Assembly: GCA_964563135.1 (NCBI GenBank)
Contig: CAZLWV010000017.1
Coordinates: 12,323-76,322, forward strand
Origin: JAAYAY01 sp964563135
GTDB lineage: Bacteria; Planctomycetota; Planctomycetia; Pirellulales; Thermoguttaceae
Reading direction: 5' to 3'
Length of the DNA: 64,000 nt
In this document: in pieces, positions 1-7,838 of the stretch
Position numbering within the stretch: position 1 is the stretch's first letter
How the letters are laid out: each line of letters opens with the position of its first letter
Made by a program: the position numbers and the translations under genes
Notes under the pieces: generated by a model
What the model saw: only the letters and a program-made list of their open reading frames with translations
Told to the model about the DNA's origin: nothing
The model's database searches: none

Positions 1-635
1 TGAGTCTTCGCCTGCACCGATCGGAATGGGCCGACGAGCCAGTCAAGGCAGTCGAGGACATGGGAGGCGATGTCGGCAATCACACCGCCGCCGGCGGCCG
101 CGGTGAGTTTCCAGCGCAGCGGCGCCTCGGGATCGGCGCTGCCGCTGTGCAGGTAGGCGCCGCGGAACTGGAGCACCTGGCCGATGGCTCCCTGCTCGAC
201 CAGCCGCCTGGCGTGGATCGTGGCGGGATAGAATCGATTGTGGAAGGTCACCTGGGCCACGCCGCGATAGTCGGCCAGCGCAGCCTCGATCTGGTCGGCC
301 TCTTCGGCGGTGCCAACCAGCGGTTTGTCGCAGTAGATGTGCTTCTGGTGGCGCATGGCCGAGAGGAGCGCCTCCTTGTGGGCGCTGTTCGGCGTACAGA
401 TGTGGACGATGTCGATCTCGGGGTTCTCTGTCACGTCGCGATAATCCGTCGTCGCAACCTGCGCCCCGAGAATCTGGCGGGCCTTCTCGGCCGTCTCCGG
501 TCTGGAGGTGACCACGTGGGTGATCTGGGCCTGGACCGGGACCGGGTCGTAGAAGAAGGAGAGGTTCCGATACCCGTAGGCGTGAACCTTGCCGATGAAG
601 CCGAAGCCGACGATTCCGACGCGAAAGGATTTCAT
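1..635 (-). CDS. Gfo/Idh/MocA-family oxidoreductase, N-terminal part (cut by window start)
   Basis: Reading from the ATG at 635 gives about 211 residues that run off the window edge. The N-terminus carries a Rossmann dinucleotide-binding signature (GIVGFGFIGKVHA, residues 7-19). The motif CDKPLV near residue 105 corresponds to the family's EKP motif, whose lysine lies at the NAD(P)/substrate site. NRFYPA and a short GGG segment then mark the start of the C-terminal alpha/beta domain. Members are NAD(P)-dependent dehydrogenases, usually acting on sugars or inositols. There is no Tat or Sec leader, so it is probably cytoplasmic, unlike the second family member at 56393-57799. The substrate cannot be told. 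The frame is clean over its visible length. Confidence 0.88.
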   Translation of the reverse strand, partial: MKSFRVGIVGFGFIGKVHAYGYRNLSFFYDPVPVQAQITHVVTSRPETAEKARQILGAQVATTDYRDVTENPEIDIVHICTPNSAHKEALLSAMRHQKHIYCDKPLVGTAEEADQIEAALADYRGVAQVTFHNRFYPATIHARRLVEQGAIGQVLQFRGAYLHSGSADPEAPLRWKLTAAAGGGVIADIASHVLDCLDWLVGPFRSVQAKT

Positions 636-760
636 GGTGAACTGGCCAGTCGAGAGTCTCTGGGAATTGTGTTGGGGAGCAGTGGAGGGCGACGAAAGGA
701 CGATGGCCGGCAGCGGCGGGGCCCGTGGTCGAGGCATGTCTGCAAGTCGCGCTGCGGCGG

Positions 761-1363
761 CTACTGCCGCCGGCCGCTGGAGGAAATACTACCCGATGCG
801 GGCCGAGGCTGCACCTCCAGGAGGAGATACACTTCGGATTTCCAGACCGGGCGGAGCCAGCCCTGGAAGACGCAGGCATCGAGGGCGTCGAGAAACGGTC
901 TCTGGCGTGCGAGCCAGTCGTCGGTCTGGTCGGGGCCCATGGCCGCCTTGGGAAGTACCACGTGCGTGATCCGCATGCGATGGAGCACCTCCACAATCTC
1001 GTCGGGCCGGGAGTACTGTTGCGGCAAAGTGAACGGCCCTTCCTGAAACAGCGGGGTGCCGATGACGTGGTCGCGAGGCATGTAGAAACCGCGGTGTTCG
1101 TAGAGAAGCATGAGCCTCGAGTCGGAGGGCGTCAGGGCGTCGAGCGCCTGGACGAGCGGCAGGTAAACGGTATCGGTCATGTTGTGGACATAGTCGGCGC
1201 GGTTGACGGCCCCGACAGCAGCCAGCGCGGAGTACCAGTAGTAGCCGGTTCGCTCCCAGGGAACACTTGCCAGCGAGGCGATCGCCAGAATGAGGAGCAC
1301 GACCTGCCGCCCGGCTCCCCGGATGCGGCGAAGGCCCACGGCGGCCAGGATCACCAGGGCCAC
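761..1363 (-). pseudogene. C-terminal remnant of a membrane glycosyltransferase-like protein
   Basis: From a GTG at 1363 the frame gives about 200 residues: one or two hydrophobic helices at the start (LVILAAVGL, VVLLILAIASLA), then a soluble tail with a motif like LYEHRGFYMPRDHVIGTP. This layout resembles the C-terminal end of multi-span PMT_2/DUF2029-type glycosyltransferases. The eight or more helices expected upstream are missing. In the same frame there is a TGA at 1385-1387 and a TAG at 1505-1507, and the next gene ends at 1526. I infer a 5'-truncated remnant rather than an intact gene. It could instead be a short membrane protein of unknown function. The family assignment is by resemblance only. 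Confidence 0.45.
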
Positions 1364-1525
1364 GGCGGCAATGGCGGCGCCGGCTCAGTCGGCAAGCCGG
1401 AAATCGACCGTGCTGGAGCCTTCGGTCGCGGAGCCTTTGGTCACTTTGGCGAGGCAGAAAACAGCAGCGGCGCCCGAGACGCTGGCGCGGGGATCGGGCC
1501 CCCGCTACCCGTCGCCACGAGAACA

Positions 1526-2584
1526 TCAGGAAGCGGCGTCTTCCAGGACCGCAGCGATGAGCAGCGGCCAGGCGATGGTGGCGTCGCAATGGACTTCGGC
1601 AAAACGGCCGCCTTCGGCCGGACTGACGAACTTCCCCCAGGAGACGCCCTCGCTGTAGGTGCAGCCGCTCAGGCCGCCCCAATGGACCGGTTCAGGGCAG
1701 ATCCGCACACCGTACTGGAAACGCGGCACTTCGAAAGATGTGCCGAGACGCATGTTGATGATGTCGATGAAGGGCCCCACCTGCTGGGCCCAATTGCGGG
1801 GGACGCCGCCGCCGATCGTGACGATCCCGATCCGTTCGGCCGCCAGGATCCTGCGGGCATAGTCGTACAGATCGAGGAAGGGATTGAAGGACGGAAGACT
1901 GGAGAAGAAAGCGGCCGGGTCGTCTTGGCGTTCTCGGGCCCCGCCGGCGTGCAGAAAATGGGTGGCCACGTCCAGGCCAAGTTCGCAGTCGGTGAAGGCC
2001 GGAATGTAGACCGGCACCTGCTGGTTGTAGGCGCAGCCGAGGACGCTGGGCATCTGCCCCTGCTCGACCAGGCGGCGGCCGATCTGGCGGCACAGGGCAG
2101 ACGAGCAGGTGGGCTCCGACCAGTCCATCTGGGAGAGCACTTCACTCATCGTCTCCTGGGCCTTGCAGAGGTTGGCCTCCATTTCCAGGGTGTCGTACAC
2201 GCGGTTGTAGCCCCACTGGTAGAGCTGCGCGTCGGAGTGCCGGGGGTCGTACTTGTAGTGGACGCAGCCGATTGCCTCGCTCAGGCCGTGAGACATGATG
2301 GCGCCGGTCGTGATGACCGCGTCGGCCAGACCCGCCTCGATCATGTCGCACAGGACCCGGCCCATCTTGGCCACCGTCATCGCTCCCGAGACGCTGACGA
2401 CAATCCGGCACTCCTTGTCGGCTGCCATCTGCTTGAGAACATGGAAGGCCTCGCCCAACTGCCGCGCCCCGAAGGCCGTCTTCGACATTCGCTGCAGCAT
2501 ATCGGCAAAACCGTCGGCCGCCCGCACGTCGAGCGACTCGAGGGGGTCCAGGCCATCGTCGCGTCCATCCCGGAGAGTTCTCAT
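1526..2584 (-). CDS. deoxyhypusine synthase-like protein
   Basis: Encodes 352 residues from ATG 2584, with GAGG about 8 nt upstream. The protein has the NAD-binding and spermidine-site motifs of the deoxyhypusine synthase family: VSGAMTVAKMG, TTGAIMSHGLSEAIG, IGGGVPRNWAQQ and, near the C-terminus, SEGVSWGKF. In eukaryotic DHS the lysine of SWGK forms the enzyme-butylamine intermediate; it is present here. Bacteria lack eIF5A, so bacterial homologues are generally assigned to polyamine chemistry (homospermidine synthase-like aminobutyl transfer) or are uncharacterised. Upstream starts in the same frame would add a low-complexity arginine-rich stretch, so the ATG at 2584 is preferred. It is cytoplasmic and stands alone, 58 bp or more from its neighbours. 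Confidence 0.85.
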   Translation of the reverse strand: MRTLRDGRDDGLDPLESLDVRAADGFADMLQRMSKTAFGARQLGEAFHVLKQMAADKECRIVVSVSGAMTVAKMGRVLCDMIEAGLADAVITTGAIMSHGLSEAIGCVHYKYDPRHSDAQLYQWGYNRVYDTLEMEANLCKAQETMSEVLSQMDWSEPTCSSALCRQIGRRLVEQGQMPSVLGCAYNQQVPVYIPAFTDCELGLDVATHFLHAGGARERQDDPAAFFSSLPSFNPFLDLYDYARRILAAERIGIVTIGGGVPRNWAQQVGPFIDIINMRLGTSFEVPRFQYGVRICPEPVHWGGLSGCTYSEGVSWGKFVSPAEGGRFAEVHCDATIAWPLLIAAVLEDAAS

Positions 2585-2935
2585 GGCAGTAGCCTCACAT
2601 AGACAGGGCGGAAATAAACCCTGAAGTGTAGCGTGACAAGCGCCCGTTTGTCCAGATTGCCGGAGAAATCTGCAGGAGAACCAGGAGAACTGCGAAGTCC
2701 TGATGTGGCAAGAAAAGCAAGTCACTCTCCGAAAGGGCGCGTGCGGGAAGTAGGGGTTCCTGGCACTTCCGCGATCGGCACTCGGAGAGCTTGGAGAGTG
2801 GGCTGCTACTTTGGGCCCGGCGGCCGCAGGGACCTTCAGGCGGTTCCGGCCCCCGACCTGAAAAAGCTCGGCCCGCAGACCGGCCGGACGGCCAAGGAGT
2901 CTGGAGTCAGAGCTTGAATAGTGAATAGGCACTCG
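2585..2935. other. intergenic region with a dispersed repeat
   Basis: This 351 bp spacer separates the surface-protein stop from the DHS-like start. I see no convincing gene. It contains one copy of the ~62 bp dispersed repeat (2752-2813). Within about 80 bp, CACTCTCCGA (from about 2723) and TTGGAGAGTG (to about 2800) form a loose inverted pair. Confidence 0.6.
2752..2813 (+). repeat. dispersed repeat D, copy 1
   Basis: About 62 bp that matches, as reverse complement, 58152-58212. The most conserved core is CACTCGGAGAGC, a short variable stretch, then GAGAGTG and TGCTACTTTG. By eye about 50 of 61 positions agree. It lies outside genes in both places, so it is likely a short interspersed element. 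Confidence 0.6.
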
Positions 2936-5545
2936 TCAGCCCACGGACGGATCGATCCAGGGCCCGACTTTGTTCAGGGTGAAGATCGTGCTGGACAGCC
3001 GCTGGGTGTCGACGCCGCCGTGGATCGAATTGGCGTTGACCGTGCTGAAGTCGTAGACCTGCGTCGTGTGTTCGCAACTGCGAATCTGGGCGATGTTTCC
3101 GGCCGCATACAGTTCATCGTTCCCCGCACGCAGACGGATCTTCGGCGATGAGAGAGGAACGATCTCGGTCGAGCCGTCGGGATTGACCAGTTCCACCTGT
3201 TTGTTGCCCAGGTATCGGTCAAGGCCGGGCGAGTCGTACATGGTGGCCGTGTCGACTCCTCCCGCACCGCGGACGACGATGGATTGGAAGAACTTGGCGC
3301 GGACATGGAAATCGTCGCCGTAGAGTCTTCCATAGGTGGAGTCGCCCACAAAGGTGTCGTTGCCGGCGGATCCGTAGAGGATCGCACTGTCGCTGCCGCC
3401 ATTGCGGGCATAGGCCTGGAAGGAGTCGAAGACATTGGCGGTGATGCTGTAGCCGGTGCCGCTCAAGGTGGCCGTGCCGGGCGAGGCGACAAAGCGGTCG
3501 GAGCCGGTCGAATCGGTGAAGTCGGCGGTGTCGACGCCGCCGTTGACCGCGGTGACAACCGTGGTGTCGAACTGCAGTGCCTCGTGGACCCTTCCGCCGG
3601 AGGCGAGAGAAACGGTGGTCGGGCTGGCGGTGAGCGTGTCGTTTCCGATGGTGCCTGCCAGCGAGGCGGAATCGGTGCCGCCGGAGACGGCGATGCCCTG
3701 GGCGGTTTCAAAGAACTTGGCCCGGGACATGGTGGTTCCGGTGGTCATGCGAACGAAGTCCAGATCGGCATTGGCGAAGAAGGTGTCGTCGGCGGTGGAG
3801 CCGTAGAGTTTGGCCGTGTCGGTGCCCCCCGCCTTGGCATAGCCATGCACCTGATCGAAGAACTTGGCGCGATTGTAGAACCCGCCTCCCGACATGAATG
3901 CGGCCTCCGGGCGGGCCACGAAGGAATCGTTGCTGCTGGTATCGAACAGACTGGCGACATCGATGCCGCCCGACTTGGCATAGCCGTGGGCCTGTTCGAA
4001 GCCGTTGGCGCGGTTGGTGACCGAGCCGAGGTAGAAGACGGCGGCGCCGCCCTGGGCTTCGAAGGTGTCGTTGCCGGTCGAGTCGAAGAGGCTGGCCACG
4101 TCGATTCCGCCGTGCGTGGCGCTGCCGGTATTTGCGTCAAAGCGCACGGCCGTGTTGGAGAACCCGCTGCCGCTCATCGTGGCGCTGGTCAACGTGGCAT
4201 CGAAGGTGTCGTTTCCCGATGAGTCTTCGAGTTCTGCGGCGTCGGTCCCGCTCGAAGCATAGCCATACACCTGGGCAAACCCCTCCGCCGCGCGCAACCA
4301 GTCGCCATAGGTCTCCGCTTCGAGCTGGGGCGTCATGGTGGCCGACGTTGAATCGGCCCAGAACAGGTCGTTTCCGGTCGTGTCGTAGAGCCTCGCCACG
4401 TCGGTGCCGCCGGCGGTGGAGTGGCCGGTCACGAAATCGAAGAATTTCGCCCGGTTCAGGAATCCGTCGCCGGTCATCGACGAAAGCTCCTCCCGCGATA
4501 CGAAGGTATCATTGCCGGAGGAGTCGTACAGTTCGGCCGTGTCGTCGCCACCGCTGCTGGCATAGGCGTGGACCTCATCGAAGGCCAGAGCTTCGTTGAA
4601 GTACTGGGTGTTGCCCAGACTTGCCGAATCGGAACGCGCCGTGAAGGTGTCGTCTCCCGCGGAGTCGTAGAGGCTGGCGACATCGTAGCCGGTGGAACCG
4701 ATCGCATGGATCTCGCTGAAGGCCGTCACGGCGCTGGTGAACGAGGCCGCCTGGAGCGACGCAACCGTGGGCGACGCCGTCAGCGTGTCGTTGCCGGTGC
4801 TGTCGTGCATGGTGACGGTGTCATAGCCGCCCCCGCCGGCGATGGACACGTCTTCGGCGTTCAAAATCAGGGCGTCGTACGCGGAGCCGGTGAGGACCGT
4901 CTCGCGCAGGCGCATCACGGCGGTGTCGTTGCCCAGTCCGGCCAGCAAGTCGACCGAGTCGCGTCCCGGTCCGGCGTCGAGCTCGAGGGAGTCCACCTCG
5001 GCGACGGAGAAGTCATAGACCACGCTGTTGGCCGTCAGCAAGTAGGTGTCGATCGCCCCGGTGCCGTCCAGTTCCCACTCGAAGGCAAAGGCGTCGTTCT
5101 GAGTGGTCCCATAAACCAGCAGGTCGACGGTGGCCGCATCCACCAGGTTCGCCAGCCAGAGCTCTTCGTCGGCCACGGTGCCCGTGAGGGTGACGAAGTA
5201 GGTTTCGCCTTCGCCCACGACGATATCCACCCGTCCGGCGTCGGAGGTGATCAAGGTGTAGTCGGCGTCGTAGATCGCGACCGTGCCGGTGCCGTCGAGT
5301 TCCGCCGTCAAGAACCCGTCGTGCCGGGTTGTGAGCTGATAGGTTTGATCGGCCGCCTCAACTTCGCGGTAGTCGACATTTCCCAGGTCGGTCGTGCCAT
5401 CCGGCGGAAGCGCCGGGCTGACCGACAGGAGCGTGCGCTGCTCCATCTGTTCGAACCGCACGGGGCGATGGCCGCCATGATGCCGCAGGCCGTTTCTCTT
5501 CTCTTGCTTGCGTCCGCTGCCGCCGAAAAACTTGTTCCATCCCAT
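2936..5545 (-). CDS. large secreted/surface protein with ~47-residue repeats
   Basis: Encodes 869 residues. The N-terminus is basic and carries the motif RFEQMEQRTLLSV (about residues 30-42), which resembles the LEPR-XLL / Planc_extracel targeting motif found at the start of large planctomycete exported proteins. From about residue 230 to 800 the protein consists of roughly ten repeats of about 47 residues. Each is built around GG-x-D-x-A-x-L-(Y/F)-D-S-x-G-N-D-T-F, spaced by segments rich in KFFDxVHGYA. The Asp-rich turns suggest calcium-binding beta-helical or RTX-like folding, but the strict RTX nonapeptide is absent. Probable role: cell-surface structural or adhesive protein. There is no catalytic motif. 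Confidence 0.8.
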   Translation of the reverse strand: MGWNKFFGGSGRKQEKRNGLRHHGGHRPVRFEQMEQRTLLSVSPALPPDGTTDLGNVDYREVEAADQTYQLTTRHDGFLTAELDGTGTVAIYDADYTLITSDAGRVDIVVGEGETYFVTLTGTVADEELWLANLVDAATVDLLVYGTTQNDAFAFEWELDGTGAIDTYLLTANSVVYDFSVAEVDSLELDAGPGRDSVDLLAGLGNDTAVMRLRETVLTGSAYDALILNAEDVSIAGGGGYDTVTMHDSTGNDTLTASPTVASLQAASFTSAVTAFSEIHAIGSTGYDVASLYDSAGDDTFTARSDSASLGNTQYFNEALAFDEVHAYASSGGDDTAELYDSSGNDTFVSREELSSMTGDGFLNRAKFFDFVTGHSTAGGTDVARLYDTTGNDLFWADSTSATMTPQLEAETYGDWLRAAEGFAQVYGYASSGTDAAELEDSSGNDTFDATLTSATMSGSGFSNTAVRFDANTGSATHGGIDVASLFDSTGNDTFEAQGGAAVFYLGSVTNRANGFEQAHGYAKSGGIDVASLFDTSSNDSFVARPEAAFMSGGGFYNRAKFFDQVHGYAKAGGTDTAKLYGSTADDTFFANADLDFVRMTTGTTMSRAKFFETAQGIAVSGGTDSASLAGTIGNDTLTASPTTVSLASGGRVHEALQFDTTVVTAVNGGVDTADFTDSTGSDRFVASPGTATLSGTGYSITANVFDSFQAYARNGGSDSAILYGSAGNDTFVGDSTYGRLYGDDFHVRAKFFQSIVVRGAGGVDTATMYDSPGLDRYLGNKQVELVNPDGSTEIVPLSSPKIRLRAGNDELYAAGNIAQIRSCEHTTQVYDFSTVNANSIHGGVDTQRLSSTIFTLNKVGPWIDPSVG

Positions 5546-5585
5546 GACGCTGACTCCAGATAATCCCCTGGGTGGCTCGTATCCT

Positions 5586-5687
5586 CAGGATCGCTCAGCA
5601 AATCACTGTCGTCATTCCCTGGCAGCCATCACGCTCCGCGGTGATGTTCCCCCAGCCAACACGGGACAGGCATTGATTGAGCGATAC
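5586..5687. repeat. MITE-like repeat B, copy 1
   Basis: About 102 bp element, also found at 23043-23145. The ends are imperfect terminal inverted repeats sharing ATCGCTCA / TGAGCGAT, and the centre has a hairpin CATCACGCTCCGCGGTGATG followed by GTTCCCC and CCAACACGGGACAG. It has no coding capacity. It lies 40 bp upstream of the surface-protein start. Confidence 0.65.
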
Positions 5688-6145
5688 CCAGTTATGGTTA
5701 CGGCATCTTGGCAGGCAAAACTTTCCCTAAAACCGATACAATCCGAACCAGACCACCCCAAAGGAAGGGCCCCGGTTCGGTTGTCACGGCAGTTTTGCCT
5801 CACCGCCGCTTTCGAACCCGGCGGCGATCATGGGACTTGGGGCAGGATGGTGGAACTTTTCCACCGGGTCGGCCAAACCGCTCGTTGTACGCAAAACGGG
5901 GGATTTACTTTTTTCTGGTCGCATTAGGATGGAGTTGAGGGCAAAATGGGGCACATTCTTGGGCGGGAGGTCTCACAGCTCTCCTTCCTTTTCCCATGGG
6001 CTACCGGGACATCCCCGAACTCGTGCCACGGCCAGCGCGACCTCCAACGGCGGAACGTCCGCCTGGAGATCTTGGCCTGGGCCTTTGATCCGGCTGTTAC
6101 CCTGCGGCGATCCCCGCAGGAATCCTTCTCGAGGAGATGGACCTC
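5688..6145. other. non-coding spacer before the DUF1573 gene
   Basis: This 458 bp stretch lies between divergently transcribed genes. No open frame has convincing composition, and I recognise no RNA gene. It must hold the promoters of the surface-protein gene and the DUF1573 gene, but I could not place them with confidence. A GAGGAG Shine-Dalgarno lies at 6131-6136. Confidence 0.5.
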
Positions 6146-7132
6146 ATGCGAACCGCATTGTCAATCGCCTGCCTGGGCCTGGGACTGGTGCTCCCGAACC
6201 GCTGTCCGGGCCAGGCGTGGGCCGAACGGATGTTTGAAACGAGGACCCACGACTTCGGGTCGGTTGGCCGGGGGGCGAAAGCGGAGTACGAGTTCAAGCT
6301 GACCAATCCGTATATTGAGGACGTCGAGATTGCCCGAGCGACCACCAGTTGCGGTTGCACAAGTGTTGAGGTCTCCAAGCGGGTCTTGAGGACGTACGAG
6401 ACGGGTGCGATTCTCGCCAAGTTCAATACCCATCTGTTCCTGGGAAAACGCGGGGCGACGATCACGGTGACCTTCACCCGACCCGTGAGAGCGAGCGTTC
6501 AACTGCGGGTGGACGGCACCATCCACAGCGACCTGATCGTGACACCTGCCAGTGCGGACCTGGGGATCGTGGACCGGGGAACGCCGGCCGAACGCAGGAT
6601 CTCGGTACGGTATGCAGGCGGGCAGAATCTCAGGATTGTGGACGTGAAGACGGAGAATCCGCATCTGAAGGCCAGAATCGTCCCCACCAGCGGTGCAGAG
6701 CGGGCAGTCTACGAGCTGATCGTGCAGCTCGATGACCAGGCCCCGTCCGGGTACATTCGCGACAACCTCCTGCTATTGACGACGAGCAAGCAGTTGCGGC
6801 AGATTCCGGTCATGGTGGAAGCAAGGGTGGTGCCCGAGATCGCCGTCACTCCAAGCACGCTGTTCCTGGGCGTGTTGAAGCCGGGCGAGCGCGTGGCAAA
6901 CAACATCGTGATCCGCGGGAAACGGCCGTTCGCGGTCAAGTCGATCACGGCCGACCACGAGGGGGTGGAGATCGGCAAGACCACCAGCAACGAGGCCGGA
7001 ACGATTCACGTCGTGCCGATCACGATCATCGCCGGACAGGAGGCGGGCGCCCTGGTGCATCGGCTCAGAATCGAGACCGACGGGTCGCCCGAGGCGCCCG
7101 AACTGAGCACCTACGCGGTCGTGCAGCCGTGA
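6146..7132 (+). CDS. DUF1573 domain-containing exported protein
   Basis: Encodes 328 residues. I chose the ATG at 6146 because GAGGAG (6131-6136) lies 9 nt upstream; the ATG at 6137 would overlap that site. The first 25 residues form a signal peptide (hydrophobic LSIACLGLGLVL, then a likely cut after AWA). The mature part begins with the DUF1573 signature HDFGSVGRGAKAEYEFKLTN, and the short motif SCGCTSVEVS follows. Two further beta-sandwich units of MSP/ASH type follow (around 140-230 and 230-325). The biochemical role of DUF1573 is unknown; in Planctomycetes and Bacteroidetes these are abundant periplasmic or surface proteins. It is monocistronic. Confidence 0.85.
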   Translation: MRTALSIACLGLGLVLPNRCPGQAWAERMFETRTHDFGSVGRGAKAEYEFKLTNPYIEDVEIARATTSCGCTSVEVSKRVLRTYETGAILAKFNTHLFLGKRGATITVTFTRPVRASVQLRVDGTIHSDLIVTPASADLGIVDRGTPAERRISVRYAGGQNLRIVDVKTENPHLKARIVPTSGAERAVYELIVQLDDQAPSGYIRDNLLLLTTSKQLRQIPVMVEARVVPEIAVTPSTLFLGVLKPGERVANNIVIRGKRPFAVKSITADHEGVEIGKTTSNEAGTIHVVPITIIAGQEAGALVHRLRIETDGSPEAPELSTYAVVQP

Positions 7133-7205
7133 GCCTTGAAGCCGGCGGCAAGAGGCCGTGCAGTCGGGAGAGCTCGGCGCGGCCGCTTCCGGGAGGCTTT
7201 CTTGG

Positions 7206-7229
7206 GGGAGAGCACCAGCAGGTTCTCCC
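7206..7229. terminator. possible shared terminator hairpin
   Basis: GGGAGA (7206-7211) pairs with TCTCCC (7224-7229) across a 12-nt loop, between two convergent genes. There is no strong T-tract, so this is a weak call. Confidence 0.25.
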
Positions 7230-7276
7230 TTGCCGGGCGTCCTTCTTGGTTCGGGTTCGCTGCCGACGGCAGCCCG

Positions 7277-7699
7277 TCAGCCTTCCTTCTTCTTCTCATC
7301 GGCGGGGGTCCCGCCCGGCAGCTTTCCGGCCTTGATCAGGTCGCCGAAGGTCGGTGACTTCTTGTCTTCCGGCTTGGAGGGAAGCTTCTCCACTTTGTCG
7401 AGGACGCTCAGGATCTTCTCCCGGTTGTCCGTGTCGGCCGACTTGTCGAGAAGCTTGGCCAGCTCGACTCCGTAGGGGTTTCGATCCTTCTTGCTCTTGC
7501 CGGCGTGGCAGACGTTGCACTTGGTTTCTTCGACCAGTTTGGCGAAGTCCTGATCCGCCTTCTCCTTGCTGTCCTTCTTGACGTACTTGCCGACAAACTC
7601 GTCGGAGAAGGGCTTGACGGCGTAGGCGGATGGAGCGGCTGCGAGAATGACAGCCACAGCGGTTGCGATGCAGCAGAAGATGGTCAGCGTCTTTCTCAT
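7277..7699 (-). CDS. small periplasmic mono-haem c-type cytochrome-like protein
   Basis: Encodes 140 residues from ATG 7699. A signal peptide covers residues 1 to about 27 (CCIATAVAVILAAAPSAYA). The mature protein has a single haem-binding motif CNVCH near residue 62. It is followed by a lysine-rich region with KDRNPYGVELAKLL, a sequence typical of planctomycete small cytochromes. The C-terminus is lysine/glutamate rich. A distal axial ligand (Met or His) is not obvious. The likely job is electron transfer in the periplasm; the partner is unknown and no oxidase lies nearby. Confidence 0.75.
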   Translation of the reverse strand: MRKTLTIFCCIATAVAVILAAAPSAYAVKPFSDEFVGKYVKKDSKEKADQDFAKLVEETKCNVCHAGKSKKDRNPYGVELAKLLDKSADTDNREKILSVLDKVEKLPSKPEDKKSPTFGDLIKAGKLPGGTPADEKKKEG

Positions 7700-7838
7700 C
7701 GGATTGGTCTCTCTTACGGAAAGTGGCCCCGCGTTGAGCAATGTTCCCTCGTACCGTCGCGGCGGTCGGCACGCGCGACTTCCTGTCGGGTTGGATGGCG
7801 GCAATTATAAGGCCTTGCGGCAGGAAGGGGAACCGGCG

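Noticed and set aside
1385..1387. TGA read as selenocysteine in the membrane-protein remnant
   Set aside because: The frame is closed again by TAG 40 codons upstream, there is no SECIS-like hairpin seen just downstream, and the family has no selenoprotein member I know.
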